In this document: positions 24,063-41,159 of the stretch, one piece after another | Position numbering within the stretch: the first letter of the stretch is position 1 | How the letters are laid out: each line of letters begins with the position of its first letter | Source of the DNA: Epiperipatus broadwayi | Lineage: Eukaryota; Onychophora; Udeonychophora; Euonychophora; Peripatidae | Assembly (NCBI GenBank): GCA_028023455.1 | Contig: JAQFVV010006354.1 | Location: forward strand, 1,933,615 to 1,997,614 | DNA length: 64,000 nt | Direction of reading: 5' to 3' | Position numbers and translations under genes: made by a program | Notes under the pieces: model-generated | The model's input: the letters and a program-made list of their open reading frames with translations, nothing else | Databases searched by the model: none | Told to the model about the DNA's origin: nothing

Positions 24063-24127
24063 ATCATCATCATCATAATCATCATCATCATCATCATTTT
24101 TATTATTATTATTACTATTATTATTAC

Positions 24128-24171
<44 letters not shown>
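24063..24171. repeat. (ATC)n-(ATT)n compound microsatellite
   Basis: ATC triplets (24063-24098) grade into ATT/ACT triplets up to 24171. The poly-Ile ORF here is an artefact. Confidence 0.95.
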
Positions 24172-24172
<1 letters not shown>

Positions 24173-27100
24173 AAAAGAAGTTAAATATTTAATCATAAAT
24201 TAAAGTTATATCACTTGTTTGACTTAAAAAACTGTTATTCTTTAGTTTTTTAATCACTTATCAGTGCAAGAGGTCATTATGCCATTGGGCATTACATTAA
24301 TAATTTCTCTGGGAATAACCTGCTTGCACAAAGGCTAATAAGTAACTATATTGTCTCACATTAGTAAATTTAGACATGATACCTTAATTATCTGTGGTTA
24401 GTTGTGGGAAAATATAAAGCAGATTCAATAAAATATTCTTTTTCTTTCTATTTTATATTTAACATGTAAATCATGTCTTACAAGTTATTTTGTATGAATC
24501 CCAGAGAGTAGGTTATTTTAAACATTGAAAGAGAAAGTAAGGTTAAACCTCTTCATTTTTATCTGTCTTGAATCTGATTTATGTTATTATAAGATGTACT
24601 TCAAAAAGCTAGCTCATTATTTATTAACTTTAGGGCATAAATGTGTACCATTATATTTTAAATCCCAAATCTATGGGGTGTAAAATAGCCTTCAGTGAAT
24701 AAGGCATATTTTTGCACATACACTATATAACATTACAATATATATTGTAGCCTTTTGGTTTATACCATCTATAAACCAAATGTAATAAAATGAAGTAATT
24801 GTGAATTTTTTTTTTTTTTGAGGTAAGAAAAGTTAAGTTTTATTTGAGAAGGTAATGGCTATATAGCTCACAAGCAACACATATAGAGACAGTTTGTGTT
24901 TGTATGGAATATCTATTACTAAAGAGTTGATGAGAATTAAGATTGAATTGATTGTCAGTAGCTTTAGTTAACAGTTTCTTTTTGGAGAATAAGTTGAAAG
25001 TTATAGGAAATTATAATGAATATTTATGTTTATGATTACCATAAATTATAATTGATTTTATGCTTGTAATTATAAGAAATTATGATGGACATTTGCGTTC
25101 ATATAACCTGAATAATCAGATTTCTGTTTCATGTTCTGCACATGTATGTGTGTGTGATACAGATATATGAGTTTGATTTTTTTTTCTTATCTTTATAGAA
25201 ACTGACATAATCTTTTTTTATATTATTAAAAATGTAAATCTAAATAAAAAAATATTTAGATCAAATGAATGTAACCTTTGTTTGACCAAAAAGTGTTGGT
25301 AAGCTTATGTTTTTAATTATATCTTCTTTGACTAATTTTCATAAATTGGTCACCAATGTGTTAATTAAAGAGATCTGGTTTTAGATTAGACAAAGTTGTT
25401 AAAAAGTAACACTTAAGGAAGATTCATTGTTCATTCTGAGTGGAGATTTTTTTTAATTAGACTTGAAGAGGAACCACTGGGGGAGATTAACATATGTTTT
25501 CTTTTCTCTCTTTTACCCTATAAAATGGAGAAAAGTGAATAGGAGAGGAACTTTTGATGATTGAGAACTGGGGCTAACTAACTTAAATTAATATCTCTGA
25601 AGGTGTTTTCCAGGTTTTTTTTTAAATTTCTTTCTCAGAATGTAATAATGTATTCAAGTTTTATAGAATACCAAAATATGAATTTCTAATTCATCTATAA
25701 GTGGTGCAGGTTTCATTTCCTCAAGTTAATTATGAATGAATCCACTTTTAATAAGACATTATATACTAAATGCTACAACTTATCCATTCTGCTTATTAAA
25801 AATTCATTGAATAAGAGAACTGTCAAATTTTTGTATGCAATTAAAAGACCAATTTATACCATAATAATTATTTGGCTGTTTAAAATTCCTTTAAAGAAAC
25901 TGCAGCAAACTTCTGTAAAATGTTTAAAAAGTTATTTCATGTTTAGTAATCAGAAAGTGCTTGTTGACTATAATTTGAACCTTTAAATGGAAAAGAAGAA
26001 GAAAAGAAACCAAGAAATGCAAATCTAGGAAGAAAGTCATCAAATGGAAGGTAATCAACAGAACTCTTTTAAAATTTATTAATTCTCCTGTAGCTACACT
26101 ATTGATTTAGAATAGCTATCTATGTTTTTATCTATCTTGATTCAAATGACTGCCTGTGCGTGTTTATACACATTTAATTAAAATAACTGTCTGATGTGCA
26201 ATTATATATCTATCTCAAATAAAATGAACTGAATATATTAATTGATTGATGGACAGTTGAAGGAAAATACATTCAAAAGAGACTATCTGTAATGTTGATA
26301 TTTATTCTTTATTTTATTTCATTTATATAACATAATCATGTGTTTTCTTTTATATTTCATTTTGTTTATATACTATGTCACACTCTAATCACTAGATTAT
26401 TTAATTTAATATTTTGTTTATGTTTAAAATGTTTGAAGGAAAGAGAAAAAAATGATTTTGATACCATTTAAGTATAGATGATCATGCAAATTTAAATTTA
26501 AAAGTAAAGAGAGAAATGATATAAATATTTTTTTTTATTGTTCTTAACAAAATTTTAATTTGTGCTCAATAGTAAATATGAAGAGTGAGGGGATGGTCTA
26601 AAACCCATAATTATGCTATAGGGGTTGTTGATCTGTTATTAATATAAATGTTAGGTATGTTGTTGGCTTGACTGTTTAAAATTGAAATAATTCATATATG
26701 TTTTGATTCAGGATTTGGTTAGTCTTTGTCATTTATCTAGGCTGTAATTGATGTATATATGGACATATATAAAGCTATAAATGCTTTCATTACTAACATA
26801 AAGTTATCCTACAACCCAATAGATGGGGAATGGCTGTCTTGTGATTTATTTACCATAGCAGTCGGAGATGACTGAGTTTCACTCCATTTATTTGTTCAGA
26901 TAGGGAATTATTAATAAACTTACTGTTTAAGTGTAAGAAATGTTTTGCATGCCAATATAGAGAATAGGTGTCTAAGAAGAGCTCTTTACATGATTCTGGA
27001 TCTTAAGAAAGGATCTCTCTCTCTCTCTCTCTGGCTCAAGCAAATAGTTTAAGTTTGAAGTTGATGTTGTTGTTTTTTTATTTCCTTTACCAAGATGTGG

Positions 27101-27965
27101 CTGTGTTCACATTATAGATACTGCATGGTAATGTGTGATATGAAGAGAGTTTTTCTTATGTGGGACAGAATAAAAGTGTCCTGAAAGGATAATGATTCAA
27201 TCAGATGTATATGTATGATGAAGAATGACAAAGATTTTAATTATTAAACTAACTGATCTGTGTTGATTTTTTTGAATGATGGTATAATTGAGGTCATCAA
27301 GCTGAACAGACATATTAAGATATACAGTCAAAAACGTAACAGATCTGACAAGCATAAATGTAAAAGTGTGGGTTTTGAATTTAAACCCTTTTGCAAAATC
27401 AGTAGGGGATTTTTGTGGCATATCATCCTTCTTCAGTGGAAATGTGAAAATTATTGCTTGATAAAATGGTTTAGAAATTTAAGATTATTTCACATTGCTA
27501 GTTAGAGTAATTGAAATGAATATATTATTTTGAAATAGTCCAATGGACAATGTTTACAATAAAAAAGGGGGAAGTAGAAATTTATAGGTTTTCTTCTCTT
27601 TCAAGATAAGTTTTCTTAATGCTAAAAATATACGGAATTCTGTTTCCAGTGTTTGTCTTTATTATTATTATTATTATTATTAATTATTAATTTGATAAAT
27701 AAATGGGTCAAAACAATAAATAAGTCATCTAGAAAAGTAGTTACTTTAATTATATATTCGAACTGTATTCTTTAATGGATCGGGAGCATAGATTTGTGTA
27801 ACAATATTATATTTGAGTGTGTTTTGAGTTTATTTTTTTTATTTTGCCTTTATTGTTAATGTAATAAAAGTTTACTATTGTTATAAGATTACATTGTGTT
27901 TTGTGTTTTGATGTCTCAAATATCTCCAGAATCTATATATCCAGCACCTATAGTTAAAGTAATAT
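24172..27965. other. AT-rich non-coding stretch
   Basis: No gene is recognised. Minor items: a short hairpin TTGGTTTATA/TATAAACCAA (24754-24781), a (TC)n run at 27014-27032 and an (ATT)n run at 27660-27681. Somewhat more complex sequence at 26580-27510 may be an old repeat, but no protein motif is visible. Confidence 0.5.
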
Positions 27966-28335
27966 TAGTTCATATTTAAATTTAATTATTTATTTCATAA
28001 TGATAATTTATTTCCAAGATCGATTTGCTGTAGTCATTATCATATTGTTTCCATATTCGATTCACATAGTTAATTTTATATTTATACTTTGTTTCCATGG
28101 TTGATTTACAGTATTAATTTTATCTTGATTATTTCTATATTCGATTAATATAAATCATTTTTTTAAGTCACCCTTACAAAATTCATTTTCACATAATTTA
28201 TTTTCATAATTAATTTGCATAATCTGATTTTATGATTTATTTCCATTCTTTACTTTCATGAGTAAATTTTGATTGATTTATCTGATTAATGTCCATGGTT
28301 TACTTCCATAGTTTACTTTCGCAATTCACATTAAA
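27966..28335. repeat. degenerate minisatellite-like tract
   Basis: A motif close to TTTCCATGGTTTATTTTCAT recurs about every 15-25 bases, with variants such as TTTCCATATTCGATT, TTTCCATGGTTGATT, TTTCATAATTAATTT and TTCCATAGTTTACTTTC. It looks like a very old or slippage-driven array. No ORF. Confidence 0.5.
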
Positions 28336-32520
<4,185 letters not shown>

Positions 32521-32524
32521 AAAT

Positions 32525-33868
32525 TGTGTCAGCCACTTGATAGTTCTATTTATATGCAAAAGCACAGAAAGAGGCCATTTAATACACTGCAGCCGATGGT
32601 CACAGATGACAGCATTAATTTCTTTGCTATAAAGCACAATCAAGATGCCATTTAGTGGTGGCTGGCCTCTTTTATTGTTATGCAATTTATCCCATTGTTC
32701 ACAGTTCTATGTTCACTACAGTATTGTCTAAGAGTGTTGGGACTTCAGCCTGCCACAACTCTTTAAATGTACATGTCAAAGGAATTAGCTTACACATAAT
32801 TTGCCTACTATTAACTCTTAACAATTATCCACATGTTGCCGTACTTCCCTACTCAATGTAGAACCTTCAAATTAGTTTGGAAAGGAAAGGTCCAAGCAAG
32901 TTTTCAAAAAGCTCACACGTATATTCACCTTTTCGCAAAAACACATCTGTGACAAATAAAATGGCTGACAGGTCCAAATCAGAACAACTTCCATCCACAA
33001 AAGCTGGCCTGCATGGTGGGAATTTATTCATTCTACTGGAATATAATCTTTGCAATAAAGGTAGCTCAATTGATAAAGTTTTAATTCTTGCAGATGTGAA
33101 AAAGGAATGCCCTCTTGCCTACATTGTAGGACTAACATTTGACCTTATGGGCTGACTTGCAGTTCAAATGGGTTTTGAAATTTGTTGGTAGTGTCAAATT
33201 GGTCTTCACTAAATTACAGTAATTGATGATGGAAATTGGAATGAACTACGTTAAACCTTCAGACAAAAAAAAATAAAAAAGAAGAATGTATGAGTGTGAA
33301 AAGTCTCATAGTTCTATCCAATGATATCAAAACTAATTGTACAAACTCTGAATACATTGATTAATTAATATTGAAATATCCAACCAAAAAGGCATAGTAA
33401 AACAAAGCCGATTGAGTTGGAAATTATTAATCATTCTTAATAGGTGTGCCATTAAAATCCATATACATATTATCTTTCAAAGATAACAATAGTAAAACTC
33501 AATCAATACAAAAAATTAATAAGTAATTATTTTTTCTTAACCTTTTCAAAAATGACTAGGCAAGTAAAGGACAATTCAGTAGTTAAAGCATTATCAGCAT
33601 TATTTTTGGACACCACAATGAAGTTGTAAAGTTTGCAGGGAAAGGGCGAAAGGAAGATTTTGCCACATTGGCAATTCTACTAGAATAGAATATTTTTGCA
33701 ATAACATATGTTTCTATGAAATTATTCTAGTAAATATTATTAAGGAAATTAATGAATTATATTAACCCGTCTGATTTCTTATTTTTTCCCAAAGAAAGAA
33801 GTGGACCTGGTAACATTATATGTATGTGTTTTTGCTTGGCATCAAATCCATCAAGTGGCTGACAAGAT
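32525..33868. other. higher-complexity island between inverted 17-mers
   Basis: The island is bounded by TGTCAGCCACTTGATAG (about 32528) and, inverted, CCATCAAGTGGCTGACA (about 33848), 16 of 17 positions pairing. Inside, 32570-32720, 32860-33190 and 33550-33690 are clearly more GC-rich and non-repetitive than the flanks. Open frames exist on both strands (for example plus 32877-33155, 92 codons, starting MERKGPSKFSKSSHVYSPFR), but none has a motif I know. At 33606-33684 a short frame reads FGHHNEVVKFAGKGRKEDF. Possible readings are a non-autonomous DNA transposon with terminal inverted repeats, a conserved non-coding element cluster, or a non-coding transcript. Confidence 0.35.
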
Positions 33869-34036
33869 AGAATAGAAAAGTACCAATTTTTATTATATAT
33901 AATATCAAATAAAATAAATATACTCATAAAAACATTCTAAATTAAATACTAAAAAAATCTGTATGCACATATAAAATACAAATATAAAAATATGTTTGTA
34001 TTTTACATAAGAAAATCAAATATATATATATACATA
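33869..34036. other. AT-rich spacer
   Basis: AT-rich sequence with a short TA run at 34020-34032. No feature. Confidence 0.5.
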
Positions 34037-34183
34037 TTTTGCGGGTTCATCCATGTTAAAAACTTTTAATATTAATATACTGACGTTTCGACTTGGTCAC
34101 ACAAGCCATCCACAGAGATGGCTTGTGTGACCAAGTCGAAACATCAGTATATTAAACGTGTTTAATATGGATGAACCTGCAAA
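34037..34183. repeat. fold-back of Penelope-type terminal repeat
   Basis: Two copies of the terminal repeat of 13424-13520 stand head to head. The left arm is 34037-34110, the right arm 34117-34183, and the spacer is 6 bp. The inner stem GCCATC/GATGGC continues through CTTGTGTGACCAAGTCGAAAC in each arm to GGTTCATCC/GGATGAACC at the outer ends. Arms differ by a few bases and a short indel near 34155. Confidence 0.85.
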
Positions 34184-34225
34184 ATATGTATTTTATATAT
34201 TTAACCCGTGCAAATCTTCGTTTTA

Positions 34226-34226
<1 letters not shown>

Positions 34227-34272
<46 letters not shown>
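34227..34272. repeat. (CA)n-(TA)n microsatellite
   Basis: CA repeats (34227-34248) run straight into TA repeats. Confidence 0.95.
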
Positions 34273-34315
34273 ACTACAACCATTAAATGTCTGTATTTTT
34301 AAATCATATAATAAT

Positions 34316-34533
34316 AATTCAAACAAATATATTTAATACAGTATTCAAAATTAAATAATATATTCTTTATCTGAAGTACTTTCAATTGTTTCACTGAAAA
34401 TCTTTATCAACTGTTAATACAAACATTTGTATTAACAGTTGATAAAGATTGTCAGTGAAACAATTTAAAGTACTTCTGGTAAATAATATACTATTTAATT
34501 TTGAATACTGTATTAAATATATTTGTTTGAATT
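34316..34533. repeat. fold-back repeat, 108-bp arms
   Basis: The left arm 34316-34423 begins AATTCAAACAAATATATTTA and ends CTGTTAATACAAA. The right arm 34426-34533 is its reverse complement with a few differences. The spacer is only 2 bp, so it is almost a pure palindrome. It is flanked by TA runs (34535-34556 and 34592-34613). MITE-like, non-coding. Confidence 0.85.
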
Positions 34534-34639
34534 ATATATATATATATATATATATAATATCAAATAAATAGGTATATATAAACTATAGACCTATATATAT
34601 ATATATATATATATAAGGTCTGAGTTTAAATACCTTCTA

Positions 34640-35030
34640 CATTACATTAAGTTCAGTATAGATAATAAAATTGTATTTAAATATGTATAATATTATTTCC
34701 AGGAGTGTAGTAAAATATAATATAACTAAATAGCTTATGTTTCAGTACAATAACAAATATTTTCCTCAGACTTTCTTTTTCAAATGATAAAAATGTGTGT
34801 GATGAGATCTAAAATCATTGTTCTTTTTTTTTTTTTTGTTATTTTCTCCTCATTTTTAATTCTATTGTTGAGAAGTTTAAAAAAAAATCCTCCAATAGTT
34901 TTTTTCACATATTGCTAAATTTCTTTAATTCACATTTTTTACTTATACTCATAGGTTTTTTAAAAATCTCCATAGCTTCCCTTAGCTGTCTGTGGTCATA
35001 TTGTGGGGTTTTAAGCTATTAATTTAATAC
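34640..35030 (-). repeat. dispersed repeat R1, copy 1
   Basis: This shares with 35625-35950, in the same orientation, the blocks around CTAAATAGCT, TTAGTACAATAACAA, TTCCTCA...AATGATAA, TTGTTATTTTC(T/A)(C/T)CTCAT and CATAGCTTC(C/A)CTTAG. A third, inverted copy is at 36085-36250. It lies just 3' (minus sense) of the Penelope fragment at 35165-35480 and is probably that element's 3' untranslated region. Confidence 0.6.
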
Positions 35031-35479
35031 ACTCTGACATTTTGACTTGATCACTCTATTCCCCAACTGGGAAATGAAAATAATATAATTATAGAGGTAC
35101 TGCAAACAGTGTTAATAAAAATGGTTGTAGAGCCACTGGAAACTCCACAATTAAAAGTAAATGAATAAAATTGAAAAAAAAACCTGAAAAATAGGAGGAA
35201 GTTTACATGTGTCATTACATTTGTTGATATGATTTTGTTATTTTAGTATCTCAATAGCTTTTCTGATCTTAAATTGGTGTAGGTTTTGAGATCTAGATAG
35301 GATACTGATCTTATAAAAGTCAACACTGGGAACAGAATCGATAGCAAGAATCAAGGTTGCTGTTGTTGATAAATGTTGTTTCAATGTATGATGATGTTCA
35401 GCCACTCTACCATTGGTGCGATGATTGATCATACCTACATAAAAAGACTTACAAATACCATGTGAAATTTCATAAATCT

Positions 35480-35480
<1 letters not shown>
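35005..35480 (-). pseudogene. Penelope-like element, GIY-YIG endonuclease and degraded terminal repeat
   Basis: Minus-strand translation from 35480 reads GIYEISHGICKSFYVGMINH (GIY at the start, YVG for YIG), then an R-x-AEHHHTLKQHLS helix with one or more frame changes. VDFYKISILSRSQNLHQFKI, RKAIEILK and NHINKCNDTCKLPPI follow. The order and spacing match the fragment at 13590-13930, so this is a Penelope C-terminus. The degraded terminal repeat (TGATCAAGTCAAAATGTCAG, minus strand, 35040-35059 region) follows about 80 bases after the coding tail, just as at 13424-13520. The RT domain is absent because a TA array starts immediately upstream at 35482. The copy is inactive. Confidence 0.6.
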
Positions 35481-35481
<1 letters not shown>

Positions 35482-35517
<36 letters not shown>

Positions 35518-35546
35518 AGATTTATGAATTCATCATTTATCTATGA

Positions 35547-35582
<36 letters not shown>

Positions 35583-35620
35583 TATTTTTAATATTCTCAC
35601 AGATAAATGATGAATTCATA
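35482..35620. repeat. TA arrays with 20-bp inverted repeat
   Basis: TA arrays at 35482-35513 and 35547-35581 surround one arm of a perfect 20-bp inverted pair: TATGAATTCATCATTTATCT (35523-35542) and its reverse complement (35601-35620). Confidence 0.8.
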
Positions 35621-35624
35621 GTTT

Positions 35625-35950
35625 TATTCCTGGGAATTTCCATGTAATAAAAACTAGTAGCTAAATAGCTAAATTTTAGTACAATAACAAGTACTTTCAT
35701 CACAGTATCATTTTCCTCAAATAATAAGAATGGTTATCATGAGATTTAACATTAGTATTTTTTGCTTTGTTATTTTCATCTCATTCTCAAATTCTAGAGA
35801 TTAAGAAGTTTTAAAAAATACTTTATACTCCTATAGTTTTTTTAAATATGGTTAATTGTTTTAATTCATTCTTTTTATTTATGGTTTTAGGTCTTTTACA
35901 AATCTATATAGCTTCACTTAGCAGCTTTTGATCATATTGTTCATTTCCCC
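35625..35950 (-). repeat. dispersed repeat R1, copy 2
   Basis: Direct copy of 34640-35000 (see there). It ends at a run of C (35948-35960). Confidence 0.6.
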
Positions 35951-36084
35951 CCCCCCCCCCAGAAAATATGTTTTATTAAAATCGATGTCATGGTTGGTTA
36001 ATTTAATGTGTGAATAAATGACAGATAAATTAGAATTTTCTCTAACTGTCAAAGTGTTTTATTTTTTCTTATGGTTTTTTTTTT

Positions 36085-36250
36085 TACAATTGGTTTATCC
36101 AAAATAAAATTTGAGAATGATGTGAAAATAACAAAGAATAAAATAACAATTTGAAATCTCACAACATATAATCTTATTATTTGAGAAATAAGAAGCTCTG
36201 AGGAAAGTACTTCATATTGTCAACTACTATCTATTATATTTTTATTAGCT
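36085..36250 (+). repeat. dispersed repeat R1, inverted copy 3
   Basis: Reverse complement of the core of copies 1 and 2: the blocks GAGAATGATGTGAAAATAAC, AATAAGAAGCTCTGAGGAAA and AGCTCCTGGAAATAATAT occur in the opposite order. Confidence 0.55.
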
Positions 36251-36786
36251 CCTGGAAATAATATATGTATATAAATATATGTTTATGAATATTTTCATGT
36301 ATTTCAGATATAAAATACATATTTTTGCAGGTGTATTTGTGTAAGATTTTAATTATAAATCTTCCATCAATGAATCCACAAATATGTATTTTAGATATAG
36401 ATAACATCAACAAAAGATCTATAATTGGTTAATTAAAAAAATTGTTTAGCCTCAGAGAGTGTCAATTAGTAGTACTTTAAATTTACTTAACATAAAGATT
36501 TAAAGATGATCCTTGTCCACATAGATATTATATCCACATTTTTATTCTTTATTATAATAAAAATCCACAGATGTATTTAATGCAACATATATAACTCTCT
36601 GGAGAAATTAAAAATGTTTGCATAATGTCAAGAAATATCCTACTCTTTAACATTCTCACACCTATAAAATAGTTTTCTGGATTAAATACATTAGTTATCA
36701 GAGATTATCAGTTAATAGTAATTGATAATTTCTTGGATACATCAAGGGTTTAAAGTTATCTCTATTTACATCGACATTATCTACTC

Positions 36787-36789
<3 letters not shown>
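36251..36789. other. AT-rich non-coding stretch
   Basis: Contains an approximate direct repeat (GATTTAAAGATGATCCTTGT, 36498, and GGTTTAAAGTTATCTCTATT, 36748, each followed by CATAGATATTAT or CATCGACATTAT). It is probably an old repeat. Confidence 0.4.
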
Positions 36790-36850
<61 letters not shown>

Positions 36851-36918
36851 ATCACATGATCACTATCTCATACTAGCACCTAATTGTTATTAAACAATTC
36901 AAAACAAAGCAAAACTCT

Positions 36919-36988
<70 letters not shown>
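36790..36988. repeat. two (TA)n arrays around an old repeat piece
   Basis: TA arrays at 36790-36847 and 36921-36988. The 73 bp between them (AAACATCACATGATCACTAT and following) resemble the left arm of the fold-back at 42482-42632. Confidence 0.85.
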
Positions 36989-36990
<2 letters not shown>

Positions 36991-37774
36991 GTTAAGAATC
37001 TGCTTAACAACAGATAAATACATAATATGTCATTCCATTGATTTCCAAGATACATATTTTTTTTAATTTGCTACTGTTTTTTATATTTTTATTGTAAAAT
37101 CTTAGTAGTAAGGATAGTTAAAAGTACTAAAATTTTAATCCAGAATTAAAAGAAAAACAGTTGTTCTAATCATAAGTCTTAAGGTACTTCTTATACATAT
37201 ATTAAAATTAAAATAATGATTCTCAAACTCTGGATAATTTGGAAAGCTTTTGCTGTTGAATTTGCATCTGTCATTTAAAGTTATTCTCAATAAAATTTTT
37301 TTTAAAAAAAGAAATCTATTTTTTATTATTGACTAAATTAAAATATAGTGGCAGGCAGTAGTATTTTAAAGAAAATGCGTAGTGAAACACATGTGTTTTT
37401 TTAAATATGTATACTTAAAAAAGACTCGTGTTTTGATATTACTTATCACGGAAGTAATATTTACTCTTTTTAGCTTTTTGTAAGATAATTGCATTCCTAA
37501 ATTTAAATCCTTTAAAGAAGCTTTTAAGCATTTCCCATAAGCTTATTCTTAACAGCAGCTAAAAATTCTCAAGATCATGTCAATGATGCAAAAATAAATT
37601 TATATTGAGAAAGTATAACATCAGAAACAAAATTTGAAGCTCAATTGGATTTATTGAAATATATCTAAAAGTCTACCTTTATATTTAAATGCTGCATTCT
37701 TTTAATTGAAAAAAAATGCTTATACATATATATGTTAATAGAAAATATTTTTACCGTTTATAGACATAAATTAT
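36989..37774. other. AT-rich non-coding stretch
   Basis: No feature recognised. Confidence 0.5.
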
Positions 37775-37862
37775 ATAAATTTAGATTCATCCTTGTATGA
37801 TTTTTATTATAAATATATCAGCGTTTCGGATTGATTTCAGAAGACATCAGTTGTATGATATA
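37775..37862 (-). repeat. hammerhead-like terminal repeat
   Basis: Minus strand: AACTGATGTCTTCTGAAATC, then AATCCGAAACGCTGATATATTT and, about 25 bases on, CAAGGATGAATC. The layout (CTGATG, 17 bases, GAAACG, a TGATATATT block, GGATGAA) parallels the Penelope terminal repeats at 13424 and 34037. Stem II is not clearly formed, so ribozyme activity is doubtful. Confidence 0.45.
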
Positions 37863-37882
37863 AAAATATGATGAAAATGATT

Positions 37883-38036
37883 AGCATAAAAACGATTTAC
37901 TCGCTGACGAAGAAGCTTCCAAATAAACAAAACAAAACTATTAAATGGGCCAAGCGCTTTCGAGGTTTGCCCATTTAATAGTTTTGTTTTGTTTATTTGG
38001 AAGCTTCTTCGTCAGTGAGTAAATCGTTTTTATGCT
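37883..38036. repeat. near-perfect fold-back, 68-bp arms
   Basis: The left arm 37883-37950 and right arm 37969-38036 pair with a single mismatch (CTCGCTGACG against CGTCAGTGAG). The 18-base loop is CAAGCGCTTTCGAGGTTT. The word GACGAAGAAGCTTCC lies in the arm. The near-identity implies a young duplication. No coding capacity. Confidence 0.95.
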
Positions 38037-38039
38037 ATT

Positions 38040-38996
<957 letters not shown>

Positions 38997-39299
38997 GAAA
39001 AAGTACATTTATTAATAAACTAAAGTTATCAGACCATTAATAAAAAAATAAACATATAGTTAGATGTTCAATAAATGATACGATGTTTAAATATCCAGGT
39101 AGCAAATTGAATACTACAGTGCCAATCATTTAATCTTTTTTGTAAAAAAAAAAAAAAACATGTGAATTCTCATTCTAATAATGATATAAACTATACTGCT
39201 TACACAATATTTGTAGTACATGTTTGCATTGAAGTTTAAACATGCTTTTTTTATAAAATTATAGAAAATTTTATTCTGAAATTTAGATACAACTCATAT

Positions 39300-40260
39300 G
39301 ATCAAATTATTGATGGGATACATTAAATGGTATTTAAAAAAGGAAAAGTTCAATGATGAAACATCCTGTGCTGCACAATATAAAAGAAATATTTGATCAT
39401 AGGAGCCAAAAAAAGAGCCAGAATTTGATATCTTGGAGATCAGTGACTAAGCTTGCATGACTCAAAATGTATAAAGATAACACCAAAATTAGGTTCATAG
39501 AAAAAATACACAGACTTACATAAATAAATCAGACCCTTTGACATGAATTCCAAGGTCATAATGTCAAGGGTCTGAGGAATAAGTTTGAGGAGGAAAGTAA
39601 AAAAATAATCAATCCCAAAGGAATGCACCCCAGCCAGTCAGTCATTGGTTCCCAAATAGATTTCCATCTAGCTATTCAATGCAGTATCACTAGGGGGCAT
39701 AAAAATCAGCTTCCATGCCTTCAAAGACATAGGTAGAACAGATTATGGTTCCTTTTCCAAATTTTTTAAATTTTATCAATAAATAAATCAAGTGGACATT
39801 CAGAGCTCGATTGAAGGTGAGCCAGCAACAGTTGAACCATAGAAAAATTAATATGAATGTTGAGGAATGTTTCTCTGAGATGGATCCACATAGCATGTTG
39901 TCAATGAGAGTAGATAATGTAGGCCTTTTGTATTTTAGCATGGAGGCTATAAGGACTTTGTAAGGTTGAAGGGAAAGGTAGTGGCAGAGGAGATGTAGAG
40001 AAGATTCTTCCTCTCTGAGGCATAGGGAGCAAGTGGAATCAATACTTGTGAAACCTTGGCAATGTACAAAAAATGTTTAGTAGGCAAGGCATTCAGGTTA
40101 ATTTTAAACAGGAAGTCAAAGAATTTGTGCTCAAGAAACTATCATTTAAATTTCTAGATTAGCAGATGGTTGTTAAACCGAAGAAAGGTTGATCTTGCAG
40201 AAACATCAGGGTATAATATGTAATAAGCTTCCAAGAGACAGTTCAAACATGCTTTTTATC
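39300..40260 (-). pseudogene. LINE ORF2, C-terminal remnant
   Basis: The minus strand carries the end of a LINE protein. Around 40110-39960 the frames give LPTKHFLYIAKVSQVDSTCS, then LCLREEESSLHLLCHYLSLQ. This is the C-x2-C...H...C-like segment typical of the C-terminus of L1/Tx1/Jockey-type ORF2 proteins. It continues as LIASMLKYKRPTLSTLIDNM (39950-39890) and further to 39690. A second frame, 39628-39440, follows. Stops and shifts are frequent. No RT catalytic motif lies inside. The similarity to the AEETHQHIFNDC region at 5650 suggests the same broad LINE group. The tail towards 39300 has no clear poly-A. Confidence 0.5.
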
Positions 40261-41159
40261 ATTTTAAAAAGCCATTTTCTCACTTTTCGTATTTAAATTT
40301 ACAATGTCAATCATCACAAAGTATTGAGAAAAAAGACATTATTTTAAACTCTTGCTGCATTATAGCATAGAAATGTAACAAAAAAGACTACCTTAGATAT
40401 TTTCCAAAATTAAATTTATTTTTGAGACCGAGTCATCACATTTTACCATAGAGTTATACAAAAACTATTTTAAAATTTACTACAATGTTTAATTTTGTAT
40501 TTTTTTCAATTTTTGTAGTAAATCATAAGACTTGATATTATAATGTCAATCTTTTTTACCATATAATTATATTAATCATGATACTTTACTTTTCAATTGT
40601 GTTAGTCACAGCTTCAGTTTATTTGCCTCATTGTATTCTATATTTTACTTGAGTGAGGTATTATTTCTTATTTAATGTTGTAAATCAAAATATATGATTT
40701 TGGATTATACATAATTGTTTTCCTTGACATTTATCTAGAATATTTGTCTTAATTCTTATTTTATGATCTACCCCAGAAGTATTTAATCTTTTGGCATCTA
40801 AAAAGTCACATTGGAATAAAAACAGCTAGTTGTCTTGTGCCACAAAGTAAATACCCAAACATTATTGAAAGCTAATAAGTAAAAAAAAATGTCCATGAAT
40901 AATTTTTGTGATACCTGAACTATAGATAAGAAAAAAAATTCCCATATAATAATTACTAATTAGTTAATAATCCATGTAGAAAGTCTTTGAAAATTATCAC
41001 GAAGATACAAAGTTTGTGATCAGTAATGTAAAAAATTTACATTTCTATTCATCATTGATATTTTTAGGTAAAAGTAAAAGAAAAAAACAACAACAACATA
41101 AAGTTAGTGGAATATTTGACACAGTATTTGAAAACTAATATATCAATATCGGCTTTGAT
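40261..41159. other. AT-rich non-coding stretch
   Basis: No gene recognised. Confidence 0.5.

Noticed and set aside
24021-24203. Poly-Ile ORF
   Set aside because: Its second half is the ATC/ATT microsatellite; only its start is a LINE ORF1 fragment, annotated as such.
32877-33155. Host protein-coding gene of 92 codons
   Set aside because: No known motif, overlapping open frame on the other strand, and internal splice-like words only 40 nt apart. Kept as part of an unclassified island.
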